NCBI GenBank assembly: GCA_900545215.1
Contig: UQXW01000001.1
Span: 1 to 64,000 of the forward strand
From: an uncultured Bacteroidota bacterium
GTDB taxonomy: Bacteria > Bacteroidota > Bacteroidia > Bacteroidales > P3
DNA length: 64,000 nucleotides
Reading direction: 5' to 3'
Below, one piece after another: positions 25,436 to 33,182 of this stretch (position 1 is its first letter; each line of letters opens with the position of its first letter). Position numbers and translations under genes: made by a program. Under the pieces are notes generated by a model. It did not search any database and was not told where the DNA came from. It saw only the letters and a list, made by a program, of their open reading frames with translations.

Positions 25436-26434
25436 ATGAGAAGAACAGCAGCGAAATTATTATCCGCATTGGCTTTGTTGGCAACAATGCAGGCATATTC
25501 CCAAATCACACCTCACACAACGGCGGATTACCGGCTTTTCGGCTATCCCCAACAAGTCAGATATATGAAATTCGAGTCCGATTCCAACCTGAAAAATCAA
25601 CGAACCAGCTTCATAGAAGACTATCAACTGACTTTCGACAATCAACGCCGCCTTACGGAACGCACGAACTACATCGATGGCAGGCAAGACCGCCATTGCA
25701 AGTTCGAGTACGACAACAACCGCCATCTTGCCAAAGAAACACTCATGGAAGCCGACAACAAAATCGTTTCGCTCACCGAATACACCTATAACTATCTCGG
25801 ACGCGTGTCGCAGATAACCACAGTGGAGTATCCGCAAAGCAGAGGCGGAGCCAATACCGTCGTAAGACAGGAGACATACGAGTACAATGCAAAAGGACAA
25901 CAAATAAAGCAAACCATAACTTCCGACAACAACAGAGAAAGTCGTACAACCGAATTCTTCTACGGCCCGCAGGACAGCCTCATATACTCGATAACCAGAT
26001 ACTCTTACAACAATCACGTCGATAAAACTACATATAAGCGAGACTTCAACCACACCCTGATAGAGAAAACGGACGTTCGCAACGACAAAACGATACGTCG
26101 CGAGACCTATCGCTACAATGACAAAGGTTTGATGGACAAGAAAGAAATCTACAACGGCAAAAACAAGAAACTTCTCACCTATACATATACATACGACCAA
26201 CACGACAACCTCACGGAAGAAATAGCAGTAAACGACAAAGGCGTAAAGACAATAGAGTACTACTACAAATACGAGAAAGACAAGTATTTCAACTGGACAA
26301 AACGCACAGTGTATGACGTATGGGACGTAAAATACACCGAAATCCGCAAGATAGACTATCTCGACAAAGAATACTGGTACGAAGACCTCAAAGATGAGGA
26401 CACGAAACGCGTGGTAAAAGACCTCGACAAATAA
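25436..26434 (+). CDS. Secreted YD-repeat-like protein, unknown function
   Basis: 332 residues with a signal peptide (residues 1-22, ...MQAYSQ). The mature part is built of degenerate repeats of about 20-25 residues in which a tyrosine-rich strand is followed by NxxGxxxxxT-type turns: FEYDNNRHLAKETL, YTYNYLGRVSQITT, YEYNAKGQQIKQTI, YRYNDKGLMDKKEI, YTYDQHDNLTEEIA. This is the pattern of RHS/YD beta-sheet repeats, as in many small Bacteroidota secreted proteins. No toxin or core domain is attached and no sorting domain is visible, so it probably remains periplasmic. Function not recognised. Confidence 0.8.
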   Translation: MRRTAAKLLSALALLATMQAYSQITPHTTADYRLFGYPQQVRYMKFESDSNLKNQRTSFIEDYQLTFDNQRRLTERTNYIDGRQDRHCKFEYDNNRHLAKETLMEADNKIVSLTEYTYNYLGRVSQITTVEYPQSRGGANTVVRQETYEYNAKGQQIKQTITSDNNRESRTTEFFYGPQDSLIYSITRYSYNNHVDKTTYKRDFNHTLIEKTDVRNDKTIRRETYRYNDKGLMDKKEIYNGKNKKLLTYTYTYDQHDNLTEEIAVNDKGVKTIEYYYKYEKDKYFNWTKRTVYDVWDVKYTEIRKIDYLDKEYWYEDLKDEDTKRVVKDLDK

Positions 26435-26450
26435 AGCGAAAACCGAAGCA

Positions 26451-26526
26451 CCGTTTCACAAAATCAAAACGCCGAAAGAATTTTCTCAAACGCCGTTTCG
26501 TGCTTGACGAAACGGCGTTCGGATTT
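26451..26526. repeat. Dispersed AAACGGCGTTT repeat, copy 3
   Basis: Reverse orientation: AAAACGCCGAAAGAATTTT at 26466-26484, then AAACGCCGTTTCG and GAAACGGCGTTCGG. A degenerate first core (ACCGTTTCAC) lies at the left. Between the YD-like gene and the C25 protease gene. Confidence 0.85.
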
Positions 26527-26608
26527 TCAATTTTCAGGATAAAGTTTCCGTCGAGGGGCTTTTTTCGGAATTTATTCCCCGCATTTCTTTCATGTACTTT
26601 GTTTTTTG

Positions 26609-26616
26609 TACCTTTG
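26609..26616 (+). promoter_or_regulatory. -7 element of the C25 protease gene
   Basis: TACCTTTG at 26609-26616, 32 bases before the ATG. No well-placed -33 TTG was found. Confidence 0.5.
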
Positions 26617-26648
26617 GCGGCTGATTTGAAATTGAAAAATTATACTTT

Positions 26649-29600
26649 ATGATGAAGAAAACAGCCTTGTTGGCGGTTATGGTGCTTTTTGCCTGCCATT
26701 CGTTCGCACAGATTTTCATAGGAAAAGACGCTTCGGAGAACGGAAAGTTCACCGTGAAGGAGTCTTTGACGGATTTATCCGTTTCGCAGACTTTTTCTTT
26801 TCTTGAAGTAAAGGATACGTTGATGGGAGGGGAGCGTTACTGCTACCTGAACATGGGAGAAAATTTCGTAAGTGCCGGAAAAATCGCACAAGCAGACCTT
26901 CCGGTTTTTACTTATCTGATAGAGTTGCCGTTTTGTGAAGATGTGGTGATTGAGGAGACGGCAAGAGGAAGCCGCGTCTTTTCTTTGGCGAAAGGCATAA
27001 AAGTAATGCCTAAGCAAATATCCCAATCCAAGCAGAATGAAGAGGTGCCTTTTCAAGTGAATGAGGGCTATTATGCCCGTAATTCTTTCGGTGCTTCGGA
27101 GCGTGTTTCGATAGAACTCATGGGAGTGATGAACGGTGTAAGGCTTGCCAAGTTGACGGTAAGCCCTTTGAGGTATAACCCTGTCGAAAATAAAATAGAG
27201 TTCGTCGAGGGCTTGGATTATACGATTAAGTTCGTAAATCCCGACTACGCAAAGTCGCTTTCGTTGAGGAAGAAAACGGGAAGACGTTTCGCAGACTTCG
27301 TTTCCGGACGAACGATGAACCCCAAGAATGTATCGGCAAGCGTGAATGCAAGCAACGTGCAGCGTCCGTATAAAATGGTCATGGTATCGGACAGAATGTT
27401 CGAGCAAGCCATCGAGCCTTTCATCAAATGGAAAACGCAACAAGGCTTCGAGGTCGTAACGGTTTATACCGACAGCATAGGCACAAGCAGAACAGAAATA
27501 AAGAACTACCTGCAAGCTCTTTGGGATAACGCAACGGAGGAAAATCCTGCGGCGGATTACCTGTTGCTTTGCGGAGATGTGGCACAGATTCCGGCGTTCG
27601 ACGGCAATTATGCTTCTTACGGAGATGCCCACCCTACGGATTTGTATTATGCAGAGTACACAGGGGATATTCTTCCCGATGTTTTCTACGGTCGTTTCTC
27701 GGCTTCAACGGTGGAACAAATGCAGGCGATAGTGGCAAAGACCGTAAGCTACGAGAAATACGAGTTTGCGGACGATGCTTTCTTGGATAAGATACTTTTG
27801 GTTGCAGGTGTGGAAACGAATTCTCCCGCACCGACATGCGTCAACGGACAGATGAACTATGTGAAGCAGTATTTTGAAGGCTTGGATACTTCGGTTTACT
27901 ACAATCCTTCTTCGGGAAACTATGTTTCGGAGGTAAAGGAAAAACTCAATCTCGGACAAGGTTGGGTGAATTATTCGGCACACTGCGACGAGAAGGGTTG
28001 GTATTCTCCTTCTTTCCTTGTAAGCGATGTAAGAAGCATGACGAACACGGGCAAATACGGCTTTTTCATAAATAACTGTTGCCTTTCGAGCAAATACGAC
28101 GAGACGGAGTGTTATGCGGAGAAGCTTTTGAGAGCCGAAGACAAAGCAGCTGTTGCTGTAATCGGCGGCAGCGACTATACATATTGGTATGAAGATTTCT
28201 ATTGGTCTGTCGGAGCGAAGACGCCTACCCTCAACCCTGCATACGATGGCAACATGCTCGGTTCGTATGACAGAATGTTCCACACAAACGGGGAGTCGTT
28301 CGACAAGTGGTATGTAACGGCAGGACAGATGATGCAAGCCGGAAATCTTGCCGTTGAGTTATCGAATTCGGATAGAAAGGAATACTATTGGGAAGTCTAT
28401 ACCCTTATGGGCGACCCCTCTCTTATGCCATACGTAGGACGTGCCGACAGTTTCGATGTGGTTATTCCGGAAGCCTTGCCGATAGGAATAAACAGTCTAA
28501 GCCTTGACAACCTCCCTGCTTACACATACGTGGCATTGAGTATCGATGATGTGCTGATAGCAGCCGCACAGGCAGATGCAAACGGCAGCCTTCTCTTGGA
28601 GTTCGAAGCCTTGACGGAGGTGGGTGAAATGAAAGTGGTGATGAGCAAACAGTTTTACAGACCATTTATAGGCAGTATAGACGTGGTGGTGCTTGATGAA
28701 CCGTATTTAAAATTGTCCGGCATAACGTTCAAAGACACCGAGACAGGAATGATTGTCGATAAGCTGCAAGCCGATAAGCAATATTCCATAAGCATGCAGG
28801 GACAAAACATAGGAACACAGACATTGCGTAATGCAACGATACGTTTGGAGTTGCCGGATAGTACCTACATGATAAGCAATGACCGTTATCAGCTCGGCAA
28901 TGTGAATGCGGAACAAAGTGTGGAACTCGACGGATTGTTTACGATAAAGACATACGCCGCTCTTGTCGATAAACTGCCTCTTGCATTCACATTGCATATA
29001 GAGGGAGAGGACTATGACAAAAGCATACCGGTCAGAAAGCAAATAACCGCACCTGTTTTGGACATCAAAAGCATAAATGTGCAAACGCAGGAGGAGAATG
29101 GTTTGAAGAGAATAGACTTCACGCTTTCCAATACCGGCAGTTTGGACGCACAGGAAGGCGTGGCATCGATAGAGAGCCGCAACTCGGCGATTTCCGTCGA
29201 AGGCAACATGGAAGAAAACGTATCTGCAATTTCTTCCGGCGACACTTGGAGCGGCAGTTTCTTTTGCAGAACGGAAGGAGACGGAGAGATGCAATTCGCA
29301 ATCGATTACACGGCAGGAGGATACAGCATAAAGAAAGTGTTTACTGTCGATATGACAAGCAGAATAGAGGACTTTGAAAGCGGAACATTCGCACAACAAT
29401 GGCAGAACGACATAAACTTCCCTTGGGTAATCGATAGCAGTGCGGCACATGGCGGTCTATTGTCCGCTCATTCCGCTCAAATATCCCACAGGCAAAGTTC
29501 AGTACTTGCAATCAGTTCCAATGTCGTGTCCGATGACTCTATCTCTTTTTATGTCAAGGTATCTTCCGAGAAGAATTACGACTTCTTCAAATTCTATATA

Positions 29601-30035
29601 GACGATGTGGAAAAAGTATCCCTTTCCGGAAACACAAGTTCGGCGTGGAAATATAAATCATTCCCTGTAAGTGCCGGCGAACATACTTTCAAATTCGAGT
29701 ATGTCAAAGATTATTCCGGTTCTGACGGCTCGGATGCTGCATGGATTGACGATGTAAGACTTCCATTGCATGGGTCTTGCGTAGGCTTGGGGGGTGTCGC
29801 AGCAGATAATGTAGTGATTGCACCAAATCCTTCGGACAAGCAGACAAGCATATCGGGACTTGAAGGCAATACCAAGATATTCTTGTTCGACGTGAACGGA
29901 AGAAAAATCCAAGAGATAAGAACCTCATTCTCTTCTACCGCCATAAACACCGAAAATCTGCCTGTCGGAACCTATTACATCTGCATAGCAACAAACAATA
30001 ACTTGATTACGAAGAAACTGATAATAGCAAGATAG
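26649..30035 (+). CDS. Gingipain-like C25 family cysteine protease, type IX secreted
   Basis: 1128 residues. Signal peptide to about residue 21 (ACHSFAQ). A propeptide-like N-terminal region (22-235) is followed by the peptidase C25 domain (about 240-600): YKMVMVSDRMFEQAIEPF, ADYLLLCGDVAQIPAF, and the catalytic pair His445 (in NYSAHCDEKGW) and Cys477/478 (in FFINNCC). The 33-residue spacing from His to the second Cys is that of gingipain R (His211/Cys244). Next come CARDB-like beta domains, a cleaved-adhesin-like module (FESGTFAQQWQNDINFPW) and a C-terminal type IX sorting domain (VVIAPNPSDKQTSISGL, LPVGTYYICIATNN). Predicted exported protease for nutrition; it could also process surface proteins, as gingipains do. 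Confidence 0.88.
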   Translation: MMKKTALLAVMVLFACHSFAQIFIGKDASENGKFTVKESLTDLSVSQTFSFLEVKDTLMGGERYCYLNMGENFVSAGKIAQADLPVFTYLIELPFCEDVVIEETARGSRVFSLAKGIKVMPKQISQSKQNEEVPFQVNEGYYARNSFGASERVSIELMGVMNGVRLAKLTVSPLRYNPVENKIEFVEGLDYTIKFVNPDYAKSLSLRKKTGRRFADFVSGRTMNPKNVSASVNASNVQRPYKMVMVSDRMFEQAIEPFIKWKTQQGFEVVTVYTDSIGTSRTEIKNYLQALWDNATEENPAADYLLLCGDVAQIPAFDGNYASYGDAHPTDLYYAEYTGDILPDVFYGRFSASTVEQMQAIVAKTVSYEKYEFADDAFLDKILLVAGVETNSPAPTCVNGQMNYVKQYFEGLDTSVYYNPSSGNYVSEVKEKLNLGQGWVNYSAHCDEKGWYSPSFLVSDVRSMTNTGKYGFFINNCCLSSKYDETECYAEKLLRAEDKAAVAVIGGSDYTYWYEDFYWSVGAKTPTLNPAYDGNMLGSYDRMFHTNGESFDKWYVTAGQMMQAGNLAVELSNSDRKEYYWEVYTLMGDPSLMPYVGRADSFDVVIPEALPIGINSLSLDNLPAYTYVALSIDDVLIAAAQADANGSLLLEFEALTEVGEMKVVMSKQFYRPFIGSIDVVVLDEPYLKLSGITFKDTETGMIVDKLQADKQYSISMQGQNIGTQTLRNATIRLELPDSTYMISNDRYQLGNVNAEQSVELDGLFTIKTYAALVDKLPLAFTLHIEGEDYDKSIPVRKQITAPVLDIKSINVQTQEENGLKRIDFTLSNTGSLDAQEGVASIESRNSAISVEGNMEENVSAISSGDTWSGSFFCRTEGDGEMQFAIDYTAGGYSIKKVFTVDMTSRIEDFESGTFAQQWQNDINFPWVIDSSAAHGGLLSAHSAQISHRQSSVLAISSNVVSDDSISFYVKVSSEKNYDFFKFYIDDVEKVSLSGNTSSAWKYKSFPVSAGEHTFKFEYVKDYSGSDGSDAAWIDDVRLPLHGSCVGLGGVAADNVVIAPNPSDKQTSISGLEGNTKIFLFDVNGRKIQEIRTSFSSTAINTENLPVGTYYICIATNNNLITKKLIIAR

Positions 30036-30042
30036 CAGCAAA

Positions 30043-30921
30043 ATGAATTCGGATAGCATAGCAAACGCCGTAACCGATTCCGTATTTATACCTACGTATA
30101 TCTATAAGGAAGAAGTAACTGCCGATTCTTTGGTGGAGAATATAGACTTTCAGAACTATGTTATCCGAATTTTGAATGACTCCTTTCCCTATCTCGAATA
30201 CAGACCTTGCCTCTTGCAAGAGAAGACTTATTTCTTCAATCGGAACATGAAGCTCGAAGTAGCGGATGCAGGCAATGCAAGCCCGAATTGGACATTTCTT
30301 CTGTTTTTTGCATTATTCGCCTTCATCGCCGTTTTGTTTCGTTTCTTTCGTTACCGCAGTTTCGAGATTTTGAGAAGTTGTTTCTCGAACAAGAGTTTTG
30401 AAATAATGGCCAAATCTGCCAATACCTTGCTTTATCCGGCTTCTTTTATCTTTTTCCCGCTCATATCCTTGCTTGCATATTCGGGAATAAAATACTTTGA
30501 AATCCCAATCGGTATAATAGGAATAAAGCCTGCCGATTGGCAGATATTTCTCGGCATTCTGATATGCAGCATGGCTTTTATAGGCATCAAATTGCTGTTT
30601 GTGAAATTCTTCGGTTCGCTTTTCAGAAACAAGGATATATCGAAGTATTACATCTTGAACCAACTGATTTATTGCTTCCTTGATGCTCTTATATTGCTTC
30701 TGCCGATAGCACTATCGCTTTTCACGGTGCAATATCAGAGAGAATATTGCATAATCGCCTCATGCGGAATCTTTGCAATGCTTAGCATTGCAAGAGCTGT
30801 CAGAGGGCTGTGTTTGGTTTTTAGCTTCTCAAAAGTTTCCCGAATCTATTTATTTTGTTACCTTTGCATCGTCGAATTTTTACCGTTGTTCATCGTTGCA
30901 AAGGTCTTAATTCCGAAATAA
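30043..30921 (+). CDS. DUF4271 integral membrane protein
   Basis: 292 residues. After a soluble N-terminal 85 residues there are about six membrane helices (for example NWTFLLFFALFAFIAVLFRF, FIFFPLISLLAYSGIKYF, FLGILICSMAFIGIKLL). This is the DUF4271 family of Bacteroidota, commonly encoded directly before hemD. It starts eight bases after the C25 protease stop, so read-through from that gene is likely. Its last 66 bases contain the -7 element for hemD. Function unknown; the neighbourhood suggests a link to tetrapyrrole synthesis or the cell envelope. Confidence 0.8.
   Translation: MNSDSIANAVTDSVFIPTYIYKEEVTADSLVENIDFQNYVIRILNDSFPYLEYRPCLLQEKTYFFNRNMKLEVADAGNASPNWTFLLFFALFAFIAVLFRFFRYRSFEILRSCFSNKSFEIMAKSANTLLYPASFIFFPLISLLAYSGIKYFEIPIGIIGIKPADWQIFLGILICSMAFIGIKLLFVKFFGSLFRNKDISKYYILNQLIYCFLDALILLLPIALSLFTVQYQREYCIIASCGIFAMLSIARAVRGLCLVFSFSKVSRIYLFCYLCIVEFLPLFIVAKVLIPK
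30859..30866 (+). promoter_or_regulatory. -7 element of hemD inside the DUF4271 gene
   Basis: TACCTTTG at 30859-30866, 67 bases before the hemD start. Confidence 0.55.
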
Positions 30922-30932
30922 ATCAAGTATTT

Positions 30933-31853
30933 ATGGCAATAGCTGCAAGCATTAAAAACATTCTCATTTCACAACCTGCACCCGCAGATATAGCAAAGTC
31001 ACAGTACAAAACGTTAATAGATAAGTATGGCGTCAACCTTACTTTTTTCAAATTCTTCGACGTGGTCGGAGTAACGACAAGAGAGTTCAGAGACTCCAGA
31101 ATAGCATTGCTCGATTACAGTGCTGTGATTATGACCAGCAAATTGGCGGTTGATAACTATTTCCGCCTTGCAAAAGAATTGAGAGTTACCATTCCGGAAG
31201 GCATGAAATACTTCTGCATAAGTGATACCATAGCAAACTATCTTCAAAACTACGTTCAGTATCGCAAACGTAAGATATTCTATGGTAAGGTTACCTTTTC
31301 GGATTTGGTTGAGGTTATATTAAAGCACAAAGACGAAACTTTCCTTTTCCCTTGTGCCGAAGACTCATCTTTGGATTACTTCAAACTCTTGGAGCAATCG
31401 AAGATACAATTTCAGAAAGCAGTGATGTATCGCTCCGAAGTGAAGGATTTGTCATCAATAAACATAAAAGACTTCGACATGGTGGCGATGTTCAGCCCCA
31501 TAGGAGTGAAATCTTTCGTCCATAACTTCCCAGAAGCAAACAACGATAACATTTTGATAGCCGCTTTCGGAGCAACCACACAGGCAGCTTTGAAATCAGC
31601 CAAACTAAAGACCTATATACCGGCTCCAACCAAGGAATACCCTTCCATGGTCATGGCAATAGACAAGTTTCTTTCCCTTTCTCCCGAGGAAAGAGAGGAA
31701 TGGATGAAGGAGATAGACATTCTAAGCAAGAAAAGAGTTCCGAAGAAAACAACCACAGACAAAACCGCAACAAAGAAAGCAACATCCAAAGCCAAGACCG
31801 CCGCAAAGCCGAAAGTCGTCAAGCCAAAGGGCAAAACAGAAAAAGATGTTTGA
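30933..31853 (+). CDS. hemD: Uroporphyrinogen-III synthase with a lysine-rich C-terminal tail
   Basis: Closes hydroxymethylbilane to uroporphyrinogen III in heme synthesis. 306 residues; the HemD fold covers residues 1-260 (ILISQPAPADIAKSQYKTL, LDYSAVIMTSKLAVDNYF, FCISDTIANYL, FLFPCAEDS, MVAMFSPIGVKSF, IAAFGATTQAALKSA). The start at 30933 (MAIAASIKN) is chosen because the longer frame to 30855 lies within DUF4271 and precedes the promoter. The last 40 residues are almost entirely K, T, A and P (KKTTTDKTATKKATSKAKTA), a histone H1-like tail not expected in this enzyme. Stop codon overlaps the start of rnpA by eight bases. Confidence 0.88.
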   Translation: MAIAASIKNILISQPAPADIAKSQYKTLIDKYGVNLTFFKFFDVVGVTTREFRDSRIALLDYSAVIMTSKLAVDNYFRLAKELRVTIPEGMKYFCISDTIANYLQNYVQYRKRKIFYGKVTFSDLVEVILKHKDETFLFPCAEDSSLDYFKLLEQSKIQFQKAVMYRSEVKDLSSINIKDFDMVAMFSPIGVKSFVHNFPEANNDNILIAAFGATTQAALKSAKLKTYIPAPTKEYPSMVMAIDKFLSLSPEEREEWMKEIDILSKKRVPKKTTTDKTATKKATSKAKTAAKPKVVKPKGKTEKDV

Positions 31854-32244
31854 ATTTTCCAAACGTGAAAGGCTCGTAAGCCATGGCGAAACGGAACGTC
31901 TCTTTCAAGAAGGCGAAAAATTCATGGCTTATCCTTTTAGTGTACGGTACATGAGCCTTGCTGCCGAAGCGGGGAACATATCCGTTCTCCTTACTTCCCC
32001 CAAACGCTATCAGAAACACTCTGTTTGCCGTAACCGTGTCAAGCGGTTGCTTCGGGAAAGCTATCGCTTGAACAGCCGAAGCCTGAAAGACTTTGTAAAG
32101 AACAATCCGCAAAGATTGGTTATATCCGTCAGCCTTGTATCCAAACAACTGCCCACATACAGCCTGACGGAACATAAAATGAAAGAAATCCTCTCCGCTT
32201 TGGAAGAAAGATTGAATGAAAAACCTGTTGAAAAAAATTCCTGA
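31846..32244 (+). CDS. rnpA: Ribonuclease P protein component
   Basis: Protein cofactor of RNase P for tRNA 5' maturation. 132 residues; the signature KRYQKHSVCRNRVKRLLRES contains the conserved RNR motif, preceded by FSKRERLVSHGETERLF and followed by VISVSLVSKQLPTYS. Overlaps hemD by eight bases and yidD by 29 bases, so the genes are tightly coupled. In most bacteria rnpA pairs with rpmH; the pairing with hemD is the Bacteroidota order. Confidence 0.94.
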   Translation: MFEFSKRERLVSHGETERLFQEGEKFMAYPFSVRYMSLAAEAGNISVLLTSPKRYQKHSVCRNRVKRLLRESYRLNSRSLKDFVKNNPQRLVISVSLVSKQLPTYSLTEHKMKEILSALEERLNEKPVEKNS

Positions 32245-32449
32245 GTACATTCTCACGACCTTGATACGTTTCTATCAGACAGCCATCTCACCACATACTC
32301 CTGCCGCTTGCCGATTTACACCCACCTGTTCGCAATACGCCTTGGAAGCGATAAAAAAATACGGAGCATTCAAAGGAAGCCTGCTTGCCATAAAACGCAT
32401 AATTCGTTGTCATCCTTGGGGCGGCAGCGGTTACGACCCCGTACCATAA
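32216..32449 (+). CDS. yidD: Membrane protein insertion efficiency factor YidD
   Basis: 77 residues, amphipathic, family-typical: LIRFYQTAISPHTPAACRFT then PTCSQYALEAIKKYGAFKG, with the conserved three cysteines, and the terminal RCHPWGGSGYDPVP. Assists YidC-mediated insertion. Overlaps the end of rnpA by 29 bases. yidC itself is not in the window. Confidence 0.94.
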   Translation: MKNLLKKIPEYILTTLIRFYQTAISPHTPAACRFTPTCSQYALEAIKKYGAFKGSLLAIKRIIRCHPWGGSGYDPVP

Positions 32450-32723
32450 TACAAAAGACCTTCGTCGCATTGATTTGCCGATAAGGAAACATTTGGTGTC
32501 CGAGTTGTCGGACTTAAAGCCGATTTGCATCATCAAACCGACAGGGTTACAAATCCTTGTTTCCATACCCCGAATACAAAGCAGTAAGGCAAGACAGCCG
32601 AGTCGGAAAAGGCTTCACCATGTTTTGGACTTTTTTATCGAAATCGGCATTTTTTCGGAGTACAAAATAAGGTTGCAGAAAACCGGACGGAGTTTTATGA
32701 CATGAAATCGGTGTTGGAGGAAA
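32450..32723. other. Gene-free stretch after yidD
   Basis: No coding frame or known element is supported. A short hairpin GTCCGA/TCGGAC at 32498-32513 without a T-run is the only structure noticed. Confidence 0.4.
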
Positions 32724-32802
32724 ATGAAACGCCGAAAAAATTTTGGCGAACGGCGTTTGACGAAAATAAAGCGGCGAAAGAATTTTTTCTTTCGCCGTTT
32801 CA
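32724..32802. repeat. Dispersed AAACGGCGTTT repeat, copy 4
   Basis: Reverse orientation and rearranged: GAAACGCCGAAAAAATTTT, GAACGGCGTTTGACG, then GGCGAAAGAATTTTTTCTTTCGCC, which is itself a perfect hairpin, and CGCCGTTTCAC. Lies between yidD and the structured RNA region. Confidence 0.8.
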
Positions 32803-32902
32803 CATCGCCAAAGCTGTATTGGAATTTTATCCTGTCCGGAAAGGAGATTTGCCATGGGTGAATTTATGTGTTTTTTGTGTCGGTTTATGGAGATGAATTT
32901 TG

Positions 32903-32910
32903 TATCTTTG
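32903..32910 (+). promoter_or_regulatory. -7 element upstream of the structured RNA and methylase gene
   Basis: TATCTTTG at 32903-32910. Transcription would start near 32917, about 50 bases before the rod-like RNA fold. A -33 TTTG at 32874-32877 is somewhat too far, so the promoter is only moderately supported. Confidence 0.5.
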
Positions 32911-32968
32911 CTCTCGCTTTGCCGGAGATTAAGTGTGCAAAGCGGTTGAGTGAAATTTATTGTTTAAT

Positions 32969-33182
32969 AGCGTTTGCTGTTTGTTCTATTCAAATTGGAA
33001 CCTGAGAACTTCTGATAAAGAAAAAGGAAACAAACAAGTGCAACGCCTACGTTATGCGTGGGCTGTCTTGTCGTTTCCTTCGGTTTTCTCAGGACCGCAA
33101 TTTGAGCAAGTACCGCCCACGTTTTGCGTTCCCGAGAGAACCAAATTGAAAAGAAACGATAGCGACGCACAAAGCAAAAGCT
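32969..33182 (+). ncRNA. Rod-like structured RNA, candidate 6S-type or leader RNA
   Basis: A 214-base region folds into one long irregular hairpin. Pairings seen: AGCGTTTGCT (32969-32978) with AGCAAAAGCT (33173-33182), one mismatch; CAAATTG (32991-32997) with CAATTTG (33098-33104); CCTGAGAA (33001-33008) with TTCTCAGG (33086-33093); AAGGAAAC (33024-33031) with GTTTCCTT (33073-33080); CAAG (33034-33037) with CTTG (33067-33070); and GCCTACG (33045-33051) with CGTGGGC (33057-33063). A second GCCCACG at 33115-33121 could compete for the apical arm. The length and unbranched shape suit 6S RNA, and parts recall Bacteroidales 6S sequences, but this is from memory and unproved. Alternatively it is the 5' leader of the methylase gene, whose ATG follows immediately. 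Confidence 0.5.
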
